NCBI GenBank assembly: GCA_023381515.1 | Contig: JAMCQI010000027.1 | Coordinates: 2,534-27,103, forward strand | Reading direction: 5' to 3' | Source of the DNA: Chloroflexota bacterium | Lineage (GTDB): Bacteria; Chloroflexota; Anaerolineae; UBA4142 | Length of the DNA stretch: 24,570 bases | Translations under genes and position numbers: made by a program | The notes under the pieces: model-generated | Seen by the model: the letters and a program-made list of their open reading frames with translations, nothing else | The model's database searches: none | What the model was told of the DNA's origin: nothing | Shown here: piece after piece, positions 15,299-23,695 of the stretch | How the letters are laid out: each line of letters begins with the position of its first letter | Position numbering within the stretch: position 1 is the first letter of the stretch

Positions 15299-15628
15299 TT
15301 CGACGTGATTCATCGTGCCGAGCCCGCCGGCCTCGATTTCGTTTTCTACAATTTGTTTCCGAACGGCAAGGCACTCAAAGGCTACGGCACTCATCGAGTC
15401 GGCCGGCAGCTCATGATGGCGGACTGGTCGGTCCTATTTGACCTGCTTGCGCAGGGCAAGATTCAATCCATCATCGGCAACGGCGGTTTCACCTTGATCG
15501 ATACCGGGATCTCGATCAAGCGAGACGTCCTCGCAACCGAGTTGCCGGCTGCAGGATGCAAAAGCGAGCGGGCAATGACAAGTGTTTTTCTCGGCGAACG
15601 CCCGGAGCATGAGCGAGGAATCTATTGA
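15299..15628 (+). pseudogene. Remnant of an MDR-superfamily (zinc-type alcohol dehydrogenase / quinone reductase) gene
   Basis: The translated frame reads FDVIHRAEPAGLDFVFYNL, then NGKALKGYGTHRVGRQL and MADWSVLFDLLAQGKIQSIIG. This follows the late Rossmann and C-terminal part of medium-chain dehydrogenase/reductases (GVDVVFD..., PGGRLVGYG, LFDLLAAGKIKPII). About 20-25 residues seem to be missing between the VVFD-like strand and the PGG-like turn. After IIG the usual LxEAxxAxxLLESGxxxGKIVL end is barely recognisable, and nothing upstream encodes the first two thirds. I therefore call it a decayed fragment. A 139-aa frame starting at 15209 contains it and could still be translated. It ends 12 nt before the flavodoxin gene. 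Confidence 0.5.
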
Positions 15629-15640
15629 AAGGAGAAGGCA

Positions 15641-16156
15641 ATGTCAGCTTCGGTTTTGGTTGGGTATGCAACCACGTACGGCTCGACGCGCCAGGTGGCC
15701 GAGCAGGTAGCCGCCGCCATGCGCGACAGTGGGCTTGAAGTCGCGGTGGAGCCCGTCAAGCAGGTCCAATCGCTGGCAAACTATCGGGCGATTGTCTTGG
15801 GCGCGCCGCTATACATGTTCCATTGGCACAAAGATGCCACGCGATTCCTTTCTCGGCATCGAGACGCCCTCATGACTCGACCGGTCGCCGTTTTCGCGCT
15901 CGGCCCCATCAACGCGACTGAAAAGGAATTTACGGACGCCCGTGCACAACTCGACAAGGAGCTGGCCAAATTTGCCTGGCTTGCGCCGGTCTCGATCGAG
16001 GTATTCGGCGGCAAGCTCGATCCAGCGGGGTTTCGTTTTCCGCACAACCTAATCCCGGCTTTGAAAAAGTTGCCTCCGAGTGACATCCGGGACTGGCAGG
16101 CAATTCGCAACTGGGCGAATGATCTTGCGGCAAAAATTAAAGTAACGGTTGGATAG
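15641..16156 (+). CDS. Flavodoxin-domain protein (HemG/protoporphyrinogen-oxidase-like)
   Basis: A 171-aa protein with the flavodoxin fold. The FMN phosphate loop is YATTYGSTRQVAEQVA (residues 9-24). A second strand and loop read YRAIVLGAPLYMFHWHKDATRFL (about 48-70), and a third strand carries VAVFALGPI. It resembles the menaquinone-dependent protoporphyrinogen IX dehydrogenase-like flavodoxin group (short proteins with the APLYM...W pattern) rather than electron-carrier flavodoxins. The true substrate is uncertain. The ATG at 15641 is preceded by AAAGGAGAAGG. No other heme-synthesis gene is nearby. It lies 12 nt downstream of the MDR remnant, so it may once have been the second gene of a redox operon. 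Confidence 0.85.
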   Translation: MSASVLVGYATTYGSTRQVAEQVAAAMRDSGLEVAVEPVKQVQSLANYRAIVLGAPLYMFHWHKDATRFLSRHRDALMTRPVAVFALGPINATEKEFTDARAQLDKELAKFAWLAPVSIEVFGGKLDPAGFRFPHNLIPALKKLPPSDIRDWQAIRNWANDLAAKIKVTVG

Positions 16157-16553
16157 ACAATCGAGGCGGACAACTATCTTCCCGCTCTGGCCGGCCTGGT
16201 GATTCCGGTGGGCCAGGGGTCGACTAGTCCATAGTGGTTGGAATCACAAAGTCCACCCTTTAGGCTTGGCGGACCCACCGGGAGCCGCCTTTCAGCTTCT
16301 CCGATCGACCAATGATCAACGTGCTGCCGGGGGACAAAAGGTACTTGCGTTAACAGGTATGCCGCGCCATACGGAAGAGGTCAAAACGGCACGCGACCGA
16401 GCGTGTGGAGAGCCGAAGAGATGTTTCATCGCGGGACTTTTGCCCGGGCGATTCGCCGAGCAAGTGCTTGTCTCGTTCTCCACGGCAGTTGCTTCACGGC
16501 CCGACTTGAGGCATAATACGCATGCTCAACTCTAGATTCCGGAGAGATCACGT
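16157..16553 (+). other. Intergenic region between the flavodoxin-like gene and icd
   Basis: About 400 bp without a supported gene. It holds a perfect 8-bp inverted repeat with a 33-nt spacer (GTGATTCC at 16199-16206, GGAATCAC at 16240-16247), and the icd promoter near its right end. Frames of about 90 codons here have no family resemblance and run across the promoter. Confidence 0.55.
16489..16517 (+). promoter_or_regulatory. Probable icd promoter
   Basis: TTGCTT (16489-16494), a 17-nt spacer, then CATAAT (16512-16517): a strong -10 and a partial -35. The start point would fall about 30 nt before the icd ATG, a normal leader length. Confidence 0.5.
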
Positions 16554-17852
16554 ATGCCAAGCGCTCGACCCACGCTCCCGAATGGCGGTGCAAAGATTGC
16601 GATTCAAAGTGGCAAGCTTAGCGTGCCGGACAACCCGATCATTCCCTTTATCGAAGGGGACGGGACCGGCCGCGATATTTGGCGCGCGAGTGTCCGCGTC
16701 ATGGACGCCGCCGTCCACAAAGCATACGCCGGCAAGCGCAGTATCAAATGGATGGAAGTGTTCGCCGGCGAGAAATCGTTCAATACGCTTGGTTCCTGGC
16801 TTCCCGATGAGACCGTCGAAGCGTTCCGCGAGTACCTCGTCGGCATCAAAGGACCGCTTACCACCCCAGTTGGCGGAGGCATTCGCTCGCTCAACGTTGC
16901 GCTTCGCCAAATGCTCGACCTTTACGTATGCCTGCGGCCGGTCCGCTGGTTCAAGGGCGTTCCGTCTCCCGTCAAGCATCCGGAAAAGGTAAACATCGTC
17001 TTCTTTCGCGAAAACACCGAAGACATTTACGCCGGCATCGAATTCCAAGCCGGCGGAGATGAGGTCAAGAAATTCCTCGAATTGTTCAAGCAGACCTTTC
17101 CAAAAGAATACGGCAAGATCCGCTTTCCGGAAACGTCGGGCATCGGCATCAAGCCGGTGTCGCAGCAAGGAAGCGAGCGTTTGATTCGCGCGGCGATCGA
17201 ATACGCGCTCGCGTTCAAGCGCAAGAGTGTGACCCTGGTCCACAAGGGCAATATCATGAAGTACACCGAAGGCGCATTTCGAAATTGGGGCTACGCGCTT
17301 GCCGCGCGCGAGTTTGGCGACAAGGTATACACGTGGGAGCAGTGGAACGCCACCAAGGCATCCCAAGGTGAAGAAACCGCAAACGCCGAGCAAAAAGCGG
17401 AGCTCGCCAAAGGCAAGCTCCTCGTCAAGGATGCTATCGCCGACATCGCGCTGCAGCAATTCCTAACCCGCCCGGACGAGTTCGATGTCATCGCGACGAT
17501 GAACCTGAACGGGGATTTCGAGTCCGACGCAGTCGCCGCCCAAATTGGCGGCATCGGCATCGCGCCGGGTGGCAATATCAACTATGTGACCGGTCACGCC
17601 GTGTTCGAGGCGACGCACGGCACCGCGCCCAAATACGCCGACCTCGACGTGGTCAACCCCGGATCAGTCATCCTATCGGGCGAGATGATGCTCCGCTACA
17701 TGGGCTGGGTCGAGGCGGCCGATCTCGTCATCAAGGCGATGGACGCCACCATCGGCGACAAGATCGTGACCTACGACTTCGCTCGCATGATGGACGGTGC
17801 CAGGAAAGTAAAGTGCAGCGAATTCGGAGATGCGCTGATCGCTCACATGTAA
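16554..17852 (+). CDS. icd: NADP-dependent isocitrate dehydrogenase
   Basis: A 432-aa citric-acid-cycle enzyme converting isocitrate to 2-oxoglutarate and CO2 in the cytoplasm. The prokaryotic type-I pattern is clear. [13 protein letters not shown] is at 31-43, and [10 protein letters not shown] is at 110-119 with Ser112, which corresponds to the phosphorylatable serine of the E. coli enzyme. Further signatures are [38 protein letters not shown], and [26 protein letters not shown] with the metal-binding aspartates. Cofactor residues HGTAPKYAD (Lys-Tyr) and [10 protein letters not shown] (Tyr and Arg) match the NADP-specific set in E. coli Icd. The C-terminus [13 protein letters not shown] is canonical. 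The ATG at 16554 has GGAGAG about 8 nt upstream. It appears to be a single-gene transcript. Confidence 0.97.
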   Translation: MPSARPTLPNGGAKIAIQSGKLSVPDNPIIPFIEGDGTGRDIWRASVRVMDAAVHKAYAGKRSIKWMEVFAGEKSFNTLGSWLPDETVEAFREYLVGIKGPLTTPVGGGIRSLNVALRQMLDLYVCLRPVRWFKGVPSPVKHPEKVNIVFFRENTEDIYAGIEFQAGGDEVKKFLELFKQTFPKEYGKIRFPETSGIGIKPVSQQGSERLIRAAIEYALAFKRKSVTLVHKGNIMKYTEGAFRNWGYALAAREFGDKVYTWEQWNATKASQGEETANAEQKAELAKGKLLVKDAIADIALQQFLTRPDEFDVIATMNLNGDFESDAVAAQIGGIGIAPGGNINYVTGHAVFEATHGTAPKYADLDVVNPGSVILSGEMMLRYMGWVEAADLVIKAMDATIGDKIVTYDFARMMDGARKVKCSEFGDALIAHM

Positions 17853-17892
17853 AGTCGAATCGCGATTTGCGGAAGCCGGCCGTGCAACGCAC

Positions 17893-17922
17893 AAGAGGAC
17901 CCGATAGGCTGGGTCCTCTTTT
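17893..17922. terminator. Terminator shared by icd and the convergent importer cluster
   Basis: AAGAGGACCC (17893-17902), loop GATAGGCT, GGGTCCTCTT (17911-17920), continuing into TT: a perfect 10-bp stem with T-rich ends on the plus strand and A/T symmetry on the minus strand. It lies between the icd stop and the stop of the minus-strand permease, so it probably ends both transcripts. Confidence 0.85.
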
Positions 17923-17958
17923 GATTTGCGCCGAATCAGGGCATCGAAGATGGCGCCG

Positions 17959-18873
17959 TCACTGAATCCGCAATCGCGGGTCCAGGATCTCTCTCAAGCC
18001 ATCACCCAGAAAGTTGACGCCGAGCACAGTCAGCAGGATCGCCAATCCCGGAATTGTCGCCAGCCAGCTTGCGACTTCGAGCACGTTTCGTCCCTCGCTC
18101 AACATGGAGCCCAAGCTCGGCTCGGGCGGTGGAACGCCCATCCCGAGAAAAGAGAGGGCGGCTTCAAATAGGATCATCTGCCCAACCTGCAGTGTGGCGA
18201 TGACGATGATGACGCTGATAGTATTGGGGAGAATGTGCCGGCCGATAATCTGTGCATTAGGCGCGCCCACGGCTCTGGCGGCCAATACATACTGCATCCG
18301 CTTGACGGCACGCACTCGTCCGTAGACGATCCGCGTGTACGTCACCCAGCCGCTGATCGCAAGCACGAGTATCAGATTAAAGTAACTGGTGCCAAAGATT
18401 CCGACCGCGGTGACCGCGAGCAGGATGGGAGGAAATGCGAGTTGCATATCCACTAGCCGCATGATGATCGCGCCGACGATCCCTTCATAATAGCCGGCGA
18501 TCAGCCCCAACAGCGTCCCGGACACGCCGGAAACGAGAATCGCGGTACTGGCCACGATTAGCGATACTCGAATACCATACAAGACTCGACTAAAGATGTC
18601 CCGGCCGAGCTCGTCTGAACCTAGCAGGAATGGACTCGGGTTTTGACTCAACCACGAAGGCGGCTTGAGACGATTCAGCAGGTCCTGCGCGATCGGATCT
18701 CTCGGGGCAAACACGGGGGCAAGCACCCCCGCTGCAATGACGACAGCGACGATCGCGGCCCCTAGCGCAAGCCGTAAGTGCCTGGGCATTCTTCGTCCCT
18801 CGACGTTTCCGACCCTGCCCGTGCCTCGCCGCGAAAGATTGAATAAGGAGCCGAGCGAAAGTTCACCACGCAT
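17959..18873 (-). CDS. ABC transporter permease, DppC/OppC type
   Basis: A 304-aa permease, last gene of the minus-strand cluster. The start at 18873 (ATG, protein MRGELSLGSLFNLSRRG) is chosen because GAGG precedes it and it lies 29 nt after the DppB-type stop. The frame stays open further upstream into that gene. Family features are TM1 (LALGAAIVAVVIAAGVLAPV), LLGSDELGRDIFSRVLYGIR (the GTDxLGRD-type motif with Ser for Thr), the EAA loop QYVLAARAVGAPNAQIIGRH with ILPNT, then FEAALSFLGMGV and GSMLSEGR. It would form the channel with the adjacent DppB-type subunit. No ATPase gene follows; the next gene downstream is the convergent icd. Confidence 0.92.
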   Translation of the reverse strand: MRGELSLGSLFNLSRRGTGRVGNVEGRRMPRHLRLALGAAIVAVVIAAGVLAPVFAPRDPIAQDLLNRLKPPSWLSQNPSPFLLGSDELGRDIFSRVLYGIRVSLIVASTAILVSGVSGTLLGLIAGYYEGIVGAIIMRLVDMQLAFPPILLAVTAVGIFGTSYFNLILVLAISGWVTYTRIVYGRVRAVKRMQYVLAARAVGAPNAQIIGRHILPNTISVIIVIATLQVGQMILFEAALSFLGMGVPPPEPSLGSMLSEGRNVLEVASWLATIPGLAILLTVLGVNFLGDGLREILDPRLRIQ

Positions 18874-18902
18874 TTCAATTCTACCTCGCCAAGCGATCGA
18901 CG

Positions 18903-19820
18903 CTATTCCGTTCTGAGTCGTGGGTCGAGACTCGTATTGACAATGTCGGCAATCAGGTTGGATAGAATTACCCAGACGGCGAGAACGACCACCGTCGCCT
19001 GTATGACCGTCATGTCTCGGTTCATGATCGACTGGACGCTCAACCGGCCGAGACCAGGCCACGCGAAAACCGTTTCAGTTACGATTGCGCCTCCCACCAG
19101 ACTTCCCATTTGGAGACCCAGCGAGCTGACGGCGGGATTGAGCGCGTTCTTGAGAATGTGCTTCCAGAGGATGGCGCGCTCGGATAGACCTTTCGCCCTC
19201 GCCACGTGAAGGAATTCTTCCGTATACAGTTCCGTCGCTGTTGACCGGACGAGTAGCAGCGTGGAGGGCAAGAGATACATGATCAACGTGATCACTGGAA
19301 GGACGAGATTGGCCAATCCCCCTTGGCCTGAAGAGGGAAGCCAGTGCAAGTCGACCGCGAAGAAAAGAATGAGCATGATTCCAAGCCAAAAGCTTGGCAT
19401 CGCCTGACCCAGAACGGCAAGCGTCACGCAAAGGTGGTCGAACACCGAATCCCTCGCGTACGCGCAAAACAATCCCAACAGGATCCCCAGGGTGGCGGCC
19501 AAGACGAACGCCGTAACCATCAACTCTAGCGTCGGCAGCACGTAAGAGGCGACCACGTCCATGGCCGGTTTCTGGTACCACAGCGATTGCCCAAAGTTGC
19601 CCTGGAGCATATTCCCCACGAACTCCCCGTACTGAATCAGGATGGGCTTGTCCAGCCCCAGTTCCTGTCGCAGCGCTGCGCGGGCCTCCGGGCTTGCCTG
19701 CATTGGCAGATAAAGCGCAACCGGGTCTCCACTCATACGTATGAGGACGAAGATCACAAAAGTGACCCCCAACACAGACAATGGAAGCTGCATTAGCCGC
19801 GTGACGATGTGACGATTCAT
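18903..19820 (-). CDS. ABC transporter permease, DppB/OppB type
   Basis: A 305-aa membrane subunit. The ATG at 19820 (MNRHIVTRLMQLPLSVLGV) has GGGAG about 8 nt upstream and gives the family N-terminus. The frame is open 26 codons further, but that runs through a palindromic hairpin and is rejected. Family features are FVLIRMSGDPVALYLP, a periplasmic segment ending ELGLDKPILIQYGEFV, GNFGQSLWYQKPAMDVV, the EAA loop EFLHVARAKGLSERAILWKH with ILKNALNP, VTETVFAWPGLGRLSVQSI, and the terminal SLDPRLRTE. It sits between the SBP gene (88 nt upstream, with the hairpin in the gap) and the DppC-type gene. Confidence 0.93.
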   Translation of the reverse strand: MNRHIVTRLMQLPLSVLGVTFVIFVLIRMSGDPVALYLPMQASPEARAALRQELGLDKPILIQYGEFVGNMLQGNFGQSLWYQKPAMDVVASYVLPTLELMVTAFVLAATLGILLGLFCAYARDSVFDHLCVTLAVLGQAMPSFWLGIMLILFFAVDLHWLPSSGQGGLANLVLPVITLIMYLLPSTLLLVRSTATELYTEEFLHVARAKGLSERAILWKHILKNALNPAVSSLGLQMGSLVGGAIVTETVFAWPGLGRLSVQSIMNRDMTVIQATVVVLAVWVILSNLIADIVNTSLDPRLRTE

Positions 19821-19860
19821 CGACTGCTCCCTCGACTTGTGGCCTGAACGGCGAGCGGCT

Positions 19861-19888
19861 TGCAGGGACGCGGTACCGCGTCCCTGCA
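19861..19888. repeat. 28-bp perfect palindrome between SBP and permease genes
   Basis: A perfect 28-bp palindrome with half-site TGCAGGGACGCGGT followed by its exact complement. It lies in the 87-nt gap between the SBP stop and the DppB-type start. As RNA it would form a very stable hairpin without a T-run. Its GGGACGCGG arm resembles the GAGACGTGG arms of the repeats near the right end, so it may belong to the same dispersed palindrome family. Confidence 0.8.
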
Positions 19889-19907
19889 TCTCTCGCACAA
19901 TGCGGTC

Positions 19908-21518
19908 CTAGTTGATGTCCGTGTCAACCAGGTAGACGTACTGGTTCGGATGCGGTTTCCAATTCACGACCCGATTACTGACTCCGTAGGGTGCCGCCTG
20001 CTGCCAAAGGAACACGCTTGGAACTTCTGCCTTGACGATGTCGGCCATTTGGAAGTAGTCCTGCTCGCGCTGTTTCTGGTCCAGGTTCGTCTTGGCATCC
20101 AGGAACAGCTGATCGTACTTGTCGTTCTCCCATCGGTGCCACGGCTGCGTCTTGCTGAACCACTGCATCGCTTGGGCCGGGTTCCCATAGCTGTACCATC
20201 CCACGAAGATCATGTCAGCGCGTTTGGTGGGGTTTTTGAGATAGTCAACCCATACGCCCTGATCCTCGATGTTCGCGGTGACGTCGATGCCGACTTTGCT
20301 CAGCTGGTCCTTAATGGCGAGGCACGCGTCGCGGTCCACGAGGTACTTGCCGACCGGACACTGCAGCTGCAGTTTCAGTCCGTTGGCGTAGCCCGCCTGG
20401 GCCAACAACTGTTTAGCCATGTCCGGATCGTACTTCGTCGGCTGGATATTGGAGTCGTAGCCGAAGACGCCGGAGGTCAGCATTTGGTCGTTCAGTGCGC
20501 CCAGTCCGCCCAGCAGCGATTTCCAGATCGTCTCTTTGTCGATGCCATAGTCGATGGCCTGTCGTACCCGCACATCCGCCACGGGACTGCCGTTGGCCTG
20601 CAGGGTATCCATGAATAGTTGGAGCGTGACCTGCTCGTTTGCAAAGTCCACGTGGAGATTCGAGGCGCTTTTCAACGTCGGGATGAGGTCCATGGGTATC
20701 TGGGAGGCAATGTCGACGTCGCCGGATTGAAGCGCGGCCGCGCGCGTTGCCGGCTCTGGAATGATTCTCCACTGAACCTGGTCGATCTTGGGCTTGCCGG
20801 CATAATAGCCAGCGTACGCCTTCAGGGTTAGATGGTCGTTAGGCGCAAAGTCGACGACCTCATACGGACCGCTGCCCACCGGCTTGGCGACCAAGCCGTC
20901 GTCGCCGACCTGCTGAGTGTACTTGGGCGGCATGATGTAGACGGTCGCGGCGAAAAAAGGCATGTCCGGCCATGGCTTGCTCGTGTGGAAGCTGACGGTG
21001 TGCTCGTCGACGACGGTGACGTTGTCGACCAAAACGATATTGCTCCGGATCGGCCAATTGGCTTTGGGATCGAGCGCCTTGTCCCAACTGAACTTGATCG
21101 CATCGGCGTTCACCGGTTCACCGTTTTGAAATGTCGCGCCGTCGCGCAGCTTGAATTGCCAGGTATTGGCATCCGTCATCGTCCATGAAGTGGCTAGGTC
21201 GGCCACTACCTGACCTTCGGCGGTGCGCCAGGTGAGCGCGCTGTAGACCTCACGAATCTGCGCGTCGCACGGGCCCACGCCTCCGGCGATGCTGATACTC
21301 ATTGCCGTACAGCCTTGGCCGGTGGCAATGCGGATGGTCTTGCTCCCGGTCGGCGCGGACGGGGGGCTGGTTGGCGATGGGTTCGAGGACGCTGATGTCG
21401 CTGCCTGCGCCGGCTGTGGGATCGGCGTTGCAGCCGAAGCGCAGGCGCTGGCGGAAAACGCGACGACGAGCAGTAGCACGGGGACGCCCAGCAGACGAAC
21501 GGCGGTCGAGCGGTTCAC
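19908..21518 (-). CDS. ABC transporter solute-binding lipoprotein (SBP family 5)
   Basis: A 536-aa extracytoplasmic binding protein. The GTG at 21518 is chosen because AAGGAGGAG lies about 5 nt upstream and it directly begins a signal sequence (VNRSTAVRLLGVPVLLLVVAF). The likely lipidated Cys is residue 26 (SASAC). A Pro/Ser/Thr/Ala-rich linker (about 30-60) precedes SKTIRIATGQG. Family-5 features include LATSWTMTDANTWQFKLRDGATFQNGEPVNADAIKFSWDKAL (about 125-165), VGSGPYEVVDFAPNDHL, and ADVRVRQAIDYGIDKETI. Two Cys near the start of the mature domain (GCTAMSISIAGGVGPCD) may form a disulfide. The neighbouring M24 peptidase hints at a peptide substrate containing proline, or an amide-like compound. 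Confidence 0.93.
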   Translation of the reverse strand: MNRSTAVRLLGVPVLLLVVAFSASACASAATPIPQPAQAATSASSNPSPTSPPSAPTGSKTIRIATGQGCTAMSISIAGGVGPCDAQIREVYSALTWRTAEGQVVADLATSWTMTDANTWQFKLRDGATFQNGEPVNADAIKFSWDKALDPKANWPIRSNIVLVDNVTVVDEHTVSFHTSKPWPDMPFFAATVYIMPPKYTQQVGDDGLVAKPVGSGPYEVVDFAPNDHLTLKAYAGYYAGKPKIDQVQWRIIPEPATRAAALQSGDVDIASQIPMDLIPTLKSASNLHVDFANEQVTLQLFMDTLQANGSPVADVRVRQAIDYGIDKETIWKSLLGGLGALNDQMLTSGVFGYDSNIQPTKYDPDMAKQLLAQAGYANGLKLQLQCPVGKYLVDRDACLAIKDQLSKVGIDVTANIEDQGVWVDYLKNPTKRADMIFVGWYSYGNPAQAMQWFSKTQPWHRWENDKYDQLFLDAKTNLDQKQREQDYFQMADIVKAEVPSVFLWQQAAPYGVSNRVVNWKPHPNQYVYLVDTDIN

Positions 21519-21638
21519 GGTCTCCTCCTTATGTAGGCCATCGTGACGATGGATATCGAGTGAAACGAACCGGTGCTGCACGCGAAACCGCAGCATTCGG
21601 TCACACGCGATCTTTGGGGCGCTGTCGGGATTGAATGT

Positions 21639-22763
21639 CTACTGAATCGAGAACAACTCCTCCGTGTTGGAATAGTCGCTCAGAATCTCGGGCCCGTCGG
21701 GGGTGACGTGAACGAGGTCCTCCAGGTGGTAGGCGGCAACGCCGGGATCTTTGAACAGAGGCTCGATATTGATCACCATTCCGGGCTTTAGCTCGTTCGT
21801 GTTCGCGGGGTGGATCACGGGATCCTCGTGCAACACAACGCCGATACTGTGGCCGATGTGAGGCATCTTGAGAGGGATCCCCTTGGCCTCAAAGCCTTTG
21901 ACGCAAAAGTTGTACACGTCACACGCGCGAACCCCGGGTTTCATCATCGCGATCGTATTGCGCTGCAGCTCGCGCAACTTGTGGTAGATATCACGCTGTC
22001 GTTCGTTCGCTTTGCCGCCGACGGCGACACGCGCAACGTCGGAATAGTAGCCGTCAAAGTGCGCCCCGATGTCGACGCGCATGATATCGCCTTCTCGAAT
22101 TGGAGTCGGGCCAGGACTCGGATGCCCTTGCAGCGTATGGGGGCCGATTCCGAGCACGCTGAATTCAACGCTGTCTGCCCCCAGTATTAATTGACGCGCA
22201 TTCAAGTCGTCGACGATCTGTTTCTCGGTGCTGCCAAGATGCGCCGCGACCCAGGCGTCATAGATCGCGTGCTCGGTGATGTTGGCGGCTCGTTTGAGCA
22301 GGGCGATTTCTTCGGCTGACTTGATCTGACGGAGCTCGTCCCACACTGCTTCAGAGCCGACGAGCTCGGTCTTGGGGAGCTGCTGTCGAAAGCGAAGATA
22401 GTACGCCGTGGAAAGATACGTCAACTCGATCCCGACCTTTTTGTTCTCCAGCCCTTTTTCTTTGAGCACGCCCGCGAGCATGTCGATCGGGTTTTGGGCG
22501 TACTCGACGTAGCCGCGGATGTCTTTGATCCAACTCTCCGCACGCGCCTGAGGTTCCTCGATGTCGCACACGATCAGGGTTGGATCGCCTCCGTTGGGAA
22601 AAACCCCTAGCGCGAGTCTGTCCCGCAGGTCCCACGTTGTTATGATCAACGTGCCGGTCGAATAGTAGACGTTCTCCGGCATAACGGTCACGACGGCGTC
22701 CAGTCCGTGGGCCGCCATGGCCGAATGCAGGTCTTTGACGTTCATCCGTTTCGGTCCTCGCAC
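21639..22763 (-). CDS. M24-family metallopeptidase (Xaa-Pro peptidase / creatinase-like)
   Basis: A 374-aa cytoplasmic enzyme with a creatinase-like N-terminal domain (about 1-145) and a pita-bread C-terminal domain. The five metal ligands of active dinuclear M24 peptidases are all present: Asp231, Asp242 (VDIGAHFDGYYSDVA), His305 (PHIGHSIG), Glu334 (INIEP) and Glu348 (HLEDL). The conserved His214 (GHPSP) is also there. This argues for a true aminopeptidase (Xaa-Pro type) rather than a metal-free creatinase. The GTG at 22763 has a perfect AAAGGAGG just 4 nt away. An ATG at 22745 with a weaker GAGGA is the alternative. The SBP gene begins about 120 nt downstream, so the enzyme probably hydrolyses what the importer brings in. 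Confidence 0.92.
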   Translation of the reverse strand: MRGPKRMNVKDLHSAMAAHGLDAVVTVMPENVYYSTGTLIITTWDLRDRLALGVFPNGGDPTLIVCDIEEPQARAESWIKDIRGYVEYAQNPIDMLAGVLKEKGLENKKVGIELTYLSTAYYLRFRQQLPKTELVGSEAVWDELRQIKSAEEIALLKRAANITEHAIYDAWVAAHLGSTEKQIVDDLNARQLILGADSVEFSVLGIGPHTLQGHPSPGPTPIREGDIMRVDIGAHFDGYYSDVARVAVGGKANERQRDIYHKLRELQRNTIAMMKPGVRACDVYNFCVKGFEAKGIPLKMPHIGHSIGVVLHEDPVIHPANTNELKPGMVINIEPLFKDPGVAAYHLEDLVHVTPDGPEILSDYSNTEELFSIQ

Positions 22764-22994
22764 AGATCCTCCTTTGGATTCTCAATCATTCGGGCCGCCA
22801 GTTGCACGACCCTTCGTCGCAAGCTGGGAATAGGTCATTCAACGTATCCAACGCCCCTCGTCGAGCTGGTGGAGTGGACTCTCAGCCGTAATACGAATAC
22901 CGGTCGACCGCTCGACGTTGGGAGTTCACCTCCTTCTCGCGCCCGCGCTGCCGTTTGGTTACGCGGCGCGTCCAGGATATTGACGACGACGGAA
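22764..22994 (-). other. Gap between the regulator and the peptidase gene
   Basis: A 231-bp gap on a strand where all genes run the same way. It contains a full-length ribosome-site sequence, AAGGAGGTGA on the minus strand (about 22926-22935), not followed by a suitable start at normal distance. A GTG inside it would give only 15 residues. A 10-bp palindrome CGGTCGACCG lies at 22901-22910. No good promoter was found, so read-through from the regulator promoter is possible. Confidence 0.45.
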
Positions 22995-23582
22995 CTAGAC
23001 TGATTTGTTGTCTACCAGCATGGAGAGGACCCTGGCTTCCTTGGACCCTTTGGCAATCCCATAGTGCGGGACCGATGATACGTAGTAGGCAGAATCACCC
23101 GCTTGGAGTAGAGACACCTTGTCGCCGTACACGAATTCGACCTGCCCGGACAGCACGTAGTTGAATTCGTATCCCTCGTGGGTGAATGGCTTGGGCGGCT
23201 TGCGCCCTCGCGTGAAACGAACGATGAAGGGTTCCGCTGTGGCGCTCTTGAGGTGAGCCAGCGCCTCGTAACTGTATCCAAAGCTGGAACCTCCCCGAGC
23301 TACCACTCGGCGGTCTGCCGCTCGAACGACGACGAGATTGTTTTCGTCTTGCCGGATCAGCTCGTCGAGCAGCTCGTTCAACTTGATTTCGAGCGCGTTC
23401 GCGATTCGGATCAGAGCTGGGATCGATGGAGACGCCTTGCCGTTTTCGAGCTTGGAGAGAAACGATCGAGTCAGGTTGCTCCTCTGCCCCAATTGCTCAA
23501 GGGTGAGATTGCGCTGCAGCCGAAACGCTTTGACTCTCCTCCCAATAAACAATTCGGCGTTCTCAGGGATTTGCTTCATCAT
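22995..23582 (-). CDS. XRE-family transcriptional regulator with cupin sensor domain
   Basis: A 195-aa regulator. The ATG at 23582 has GGAG 6 nt upstream; a TTG four codons earlier is less likely. The N-terminal HTH (about 12-70) reads IGRRVKAFRLQRNLTLEQLGQRSNLTRSFLSKLENGKASPSIPALIRIANAL. The C-terminal cupin_2 domain (about 115-190) carries THEGYEFNYVLSGQVEFVYGD, with His135, Glu136 and Glu139, and AGDSAYYVSSVPHYG with His173, a plausible metal or ligand pocket. This architecture typically controls amino-acid, polyamine or peptide use in response to a small ligand. It is the first gene of the cluster containing the peptidase and importer, which suggests local control. Confidence 0.92.
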   Translation of the reverse strand: MMKQIPENAELFIGRRVKAFRLQRNLTLEQLGQRSNLTRSFLSKLENGKASPSIPALIRIANALEIKLNELLDELIRQDENNLVVVRAADRRVVARGGSSFGYSYEALAHLKSATAEPFIVRFTRGRKPPKPFTHEGYEFNYVLSGQVEFVYGDKVSLLQAGDSAYYVSSVPHYGIAKGSKEARVLSMLVDNKSV

Positions 23583-23695
23583 TTTTGTCTCCAAACAAGT
23601 TCGAATTTGCGGTCGGTTCTATGAACAATTCCTTTTGAGTCAGTTCTTCGACGCGCCGATTTCTTACCATGCAACAGAGTTGACTGTAGGGCAAC

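Noticed and set aside
16548..17459. 303-aa open frame on the minus strand inside icd
   Set aside because: It is antisense to strongly conserved icd motifs and has no recognisable domain.
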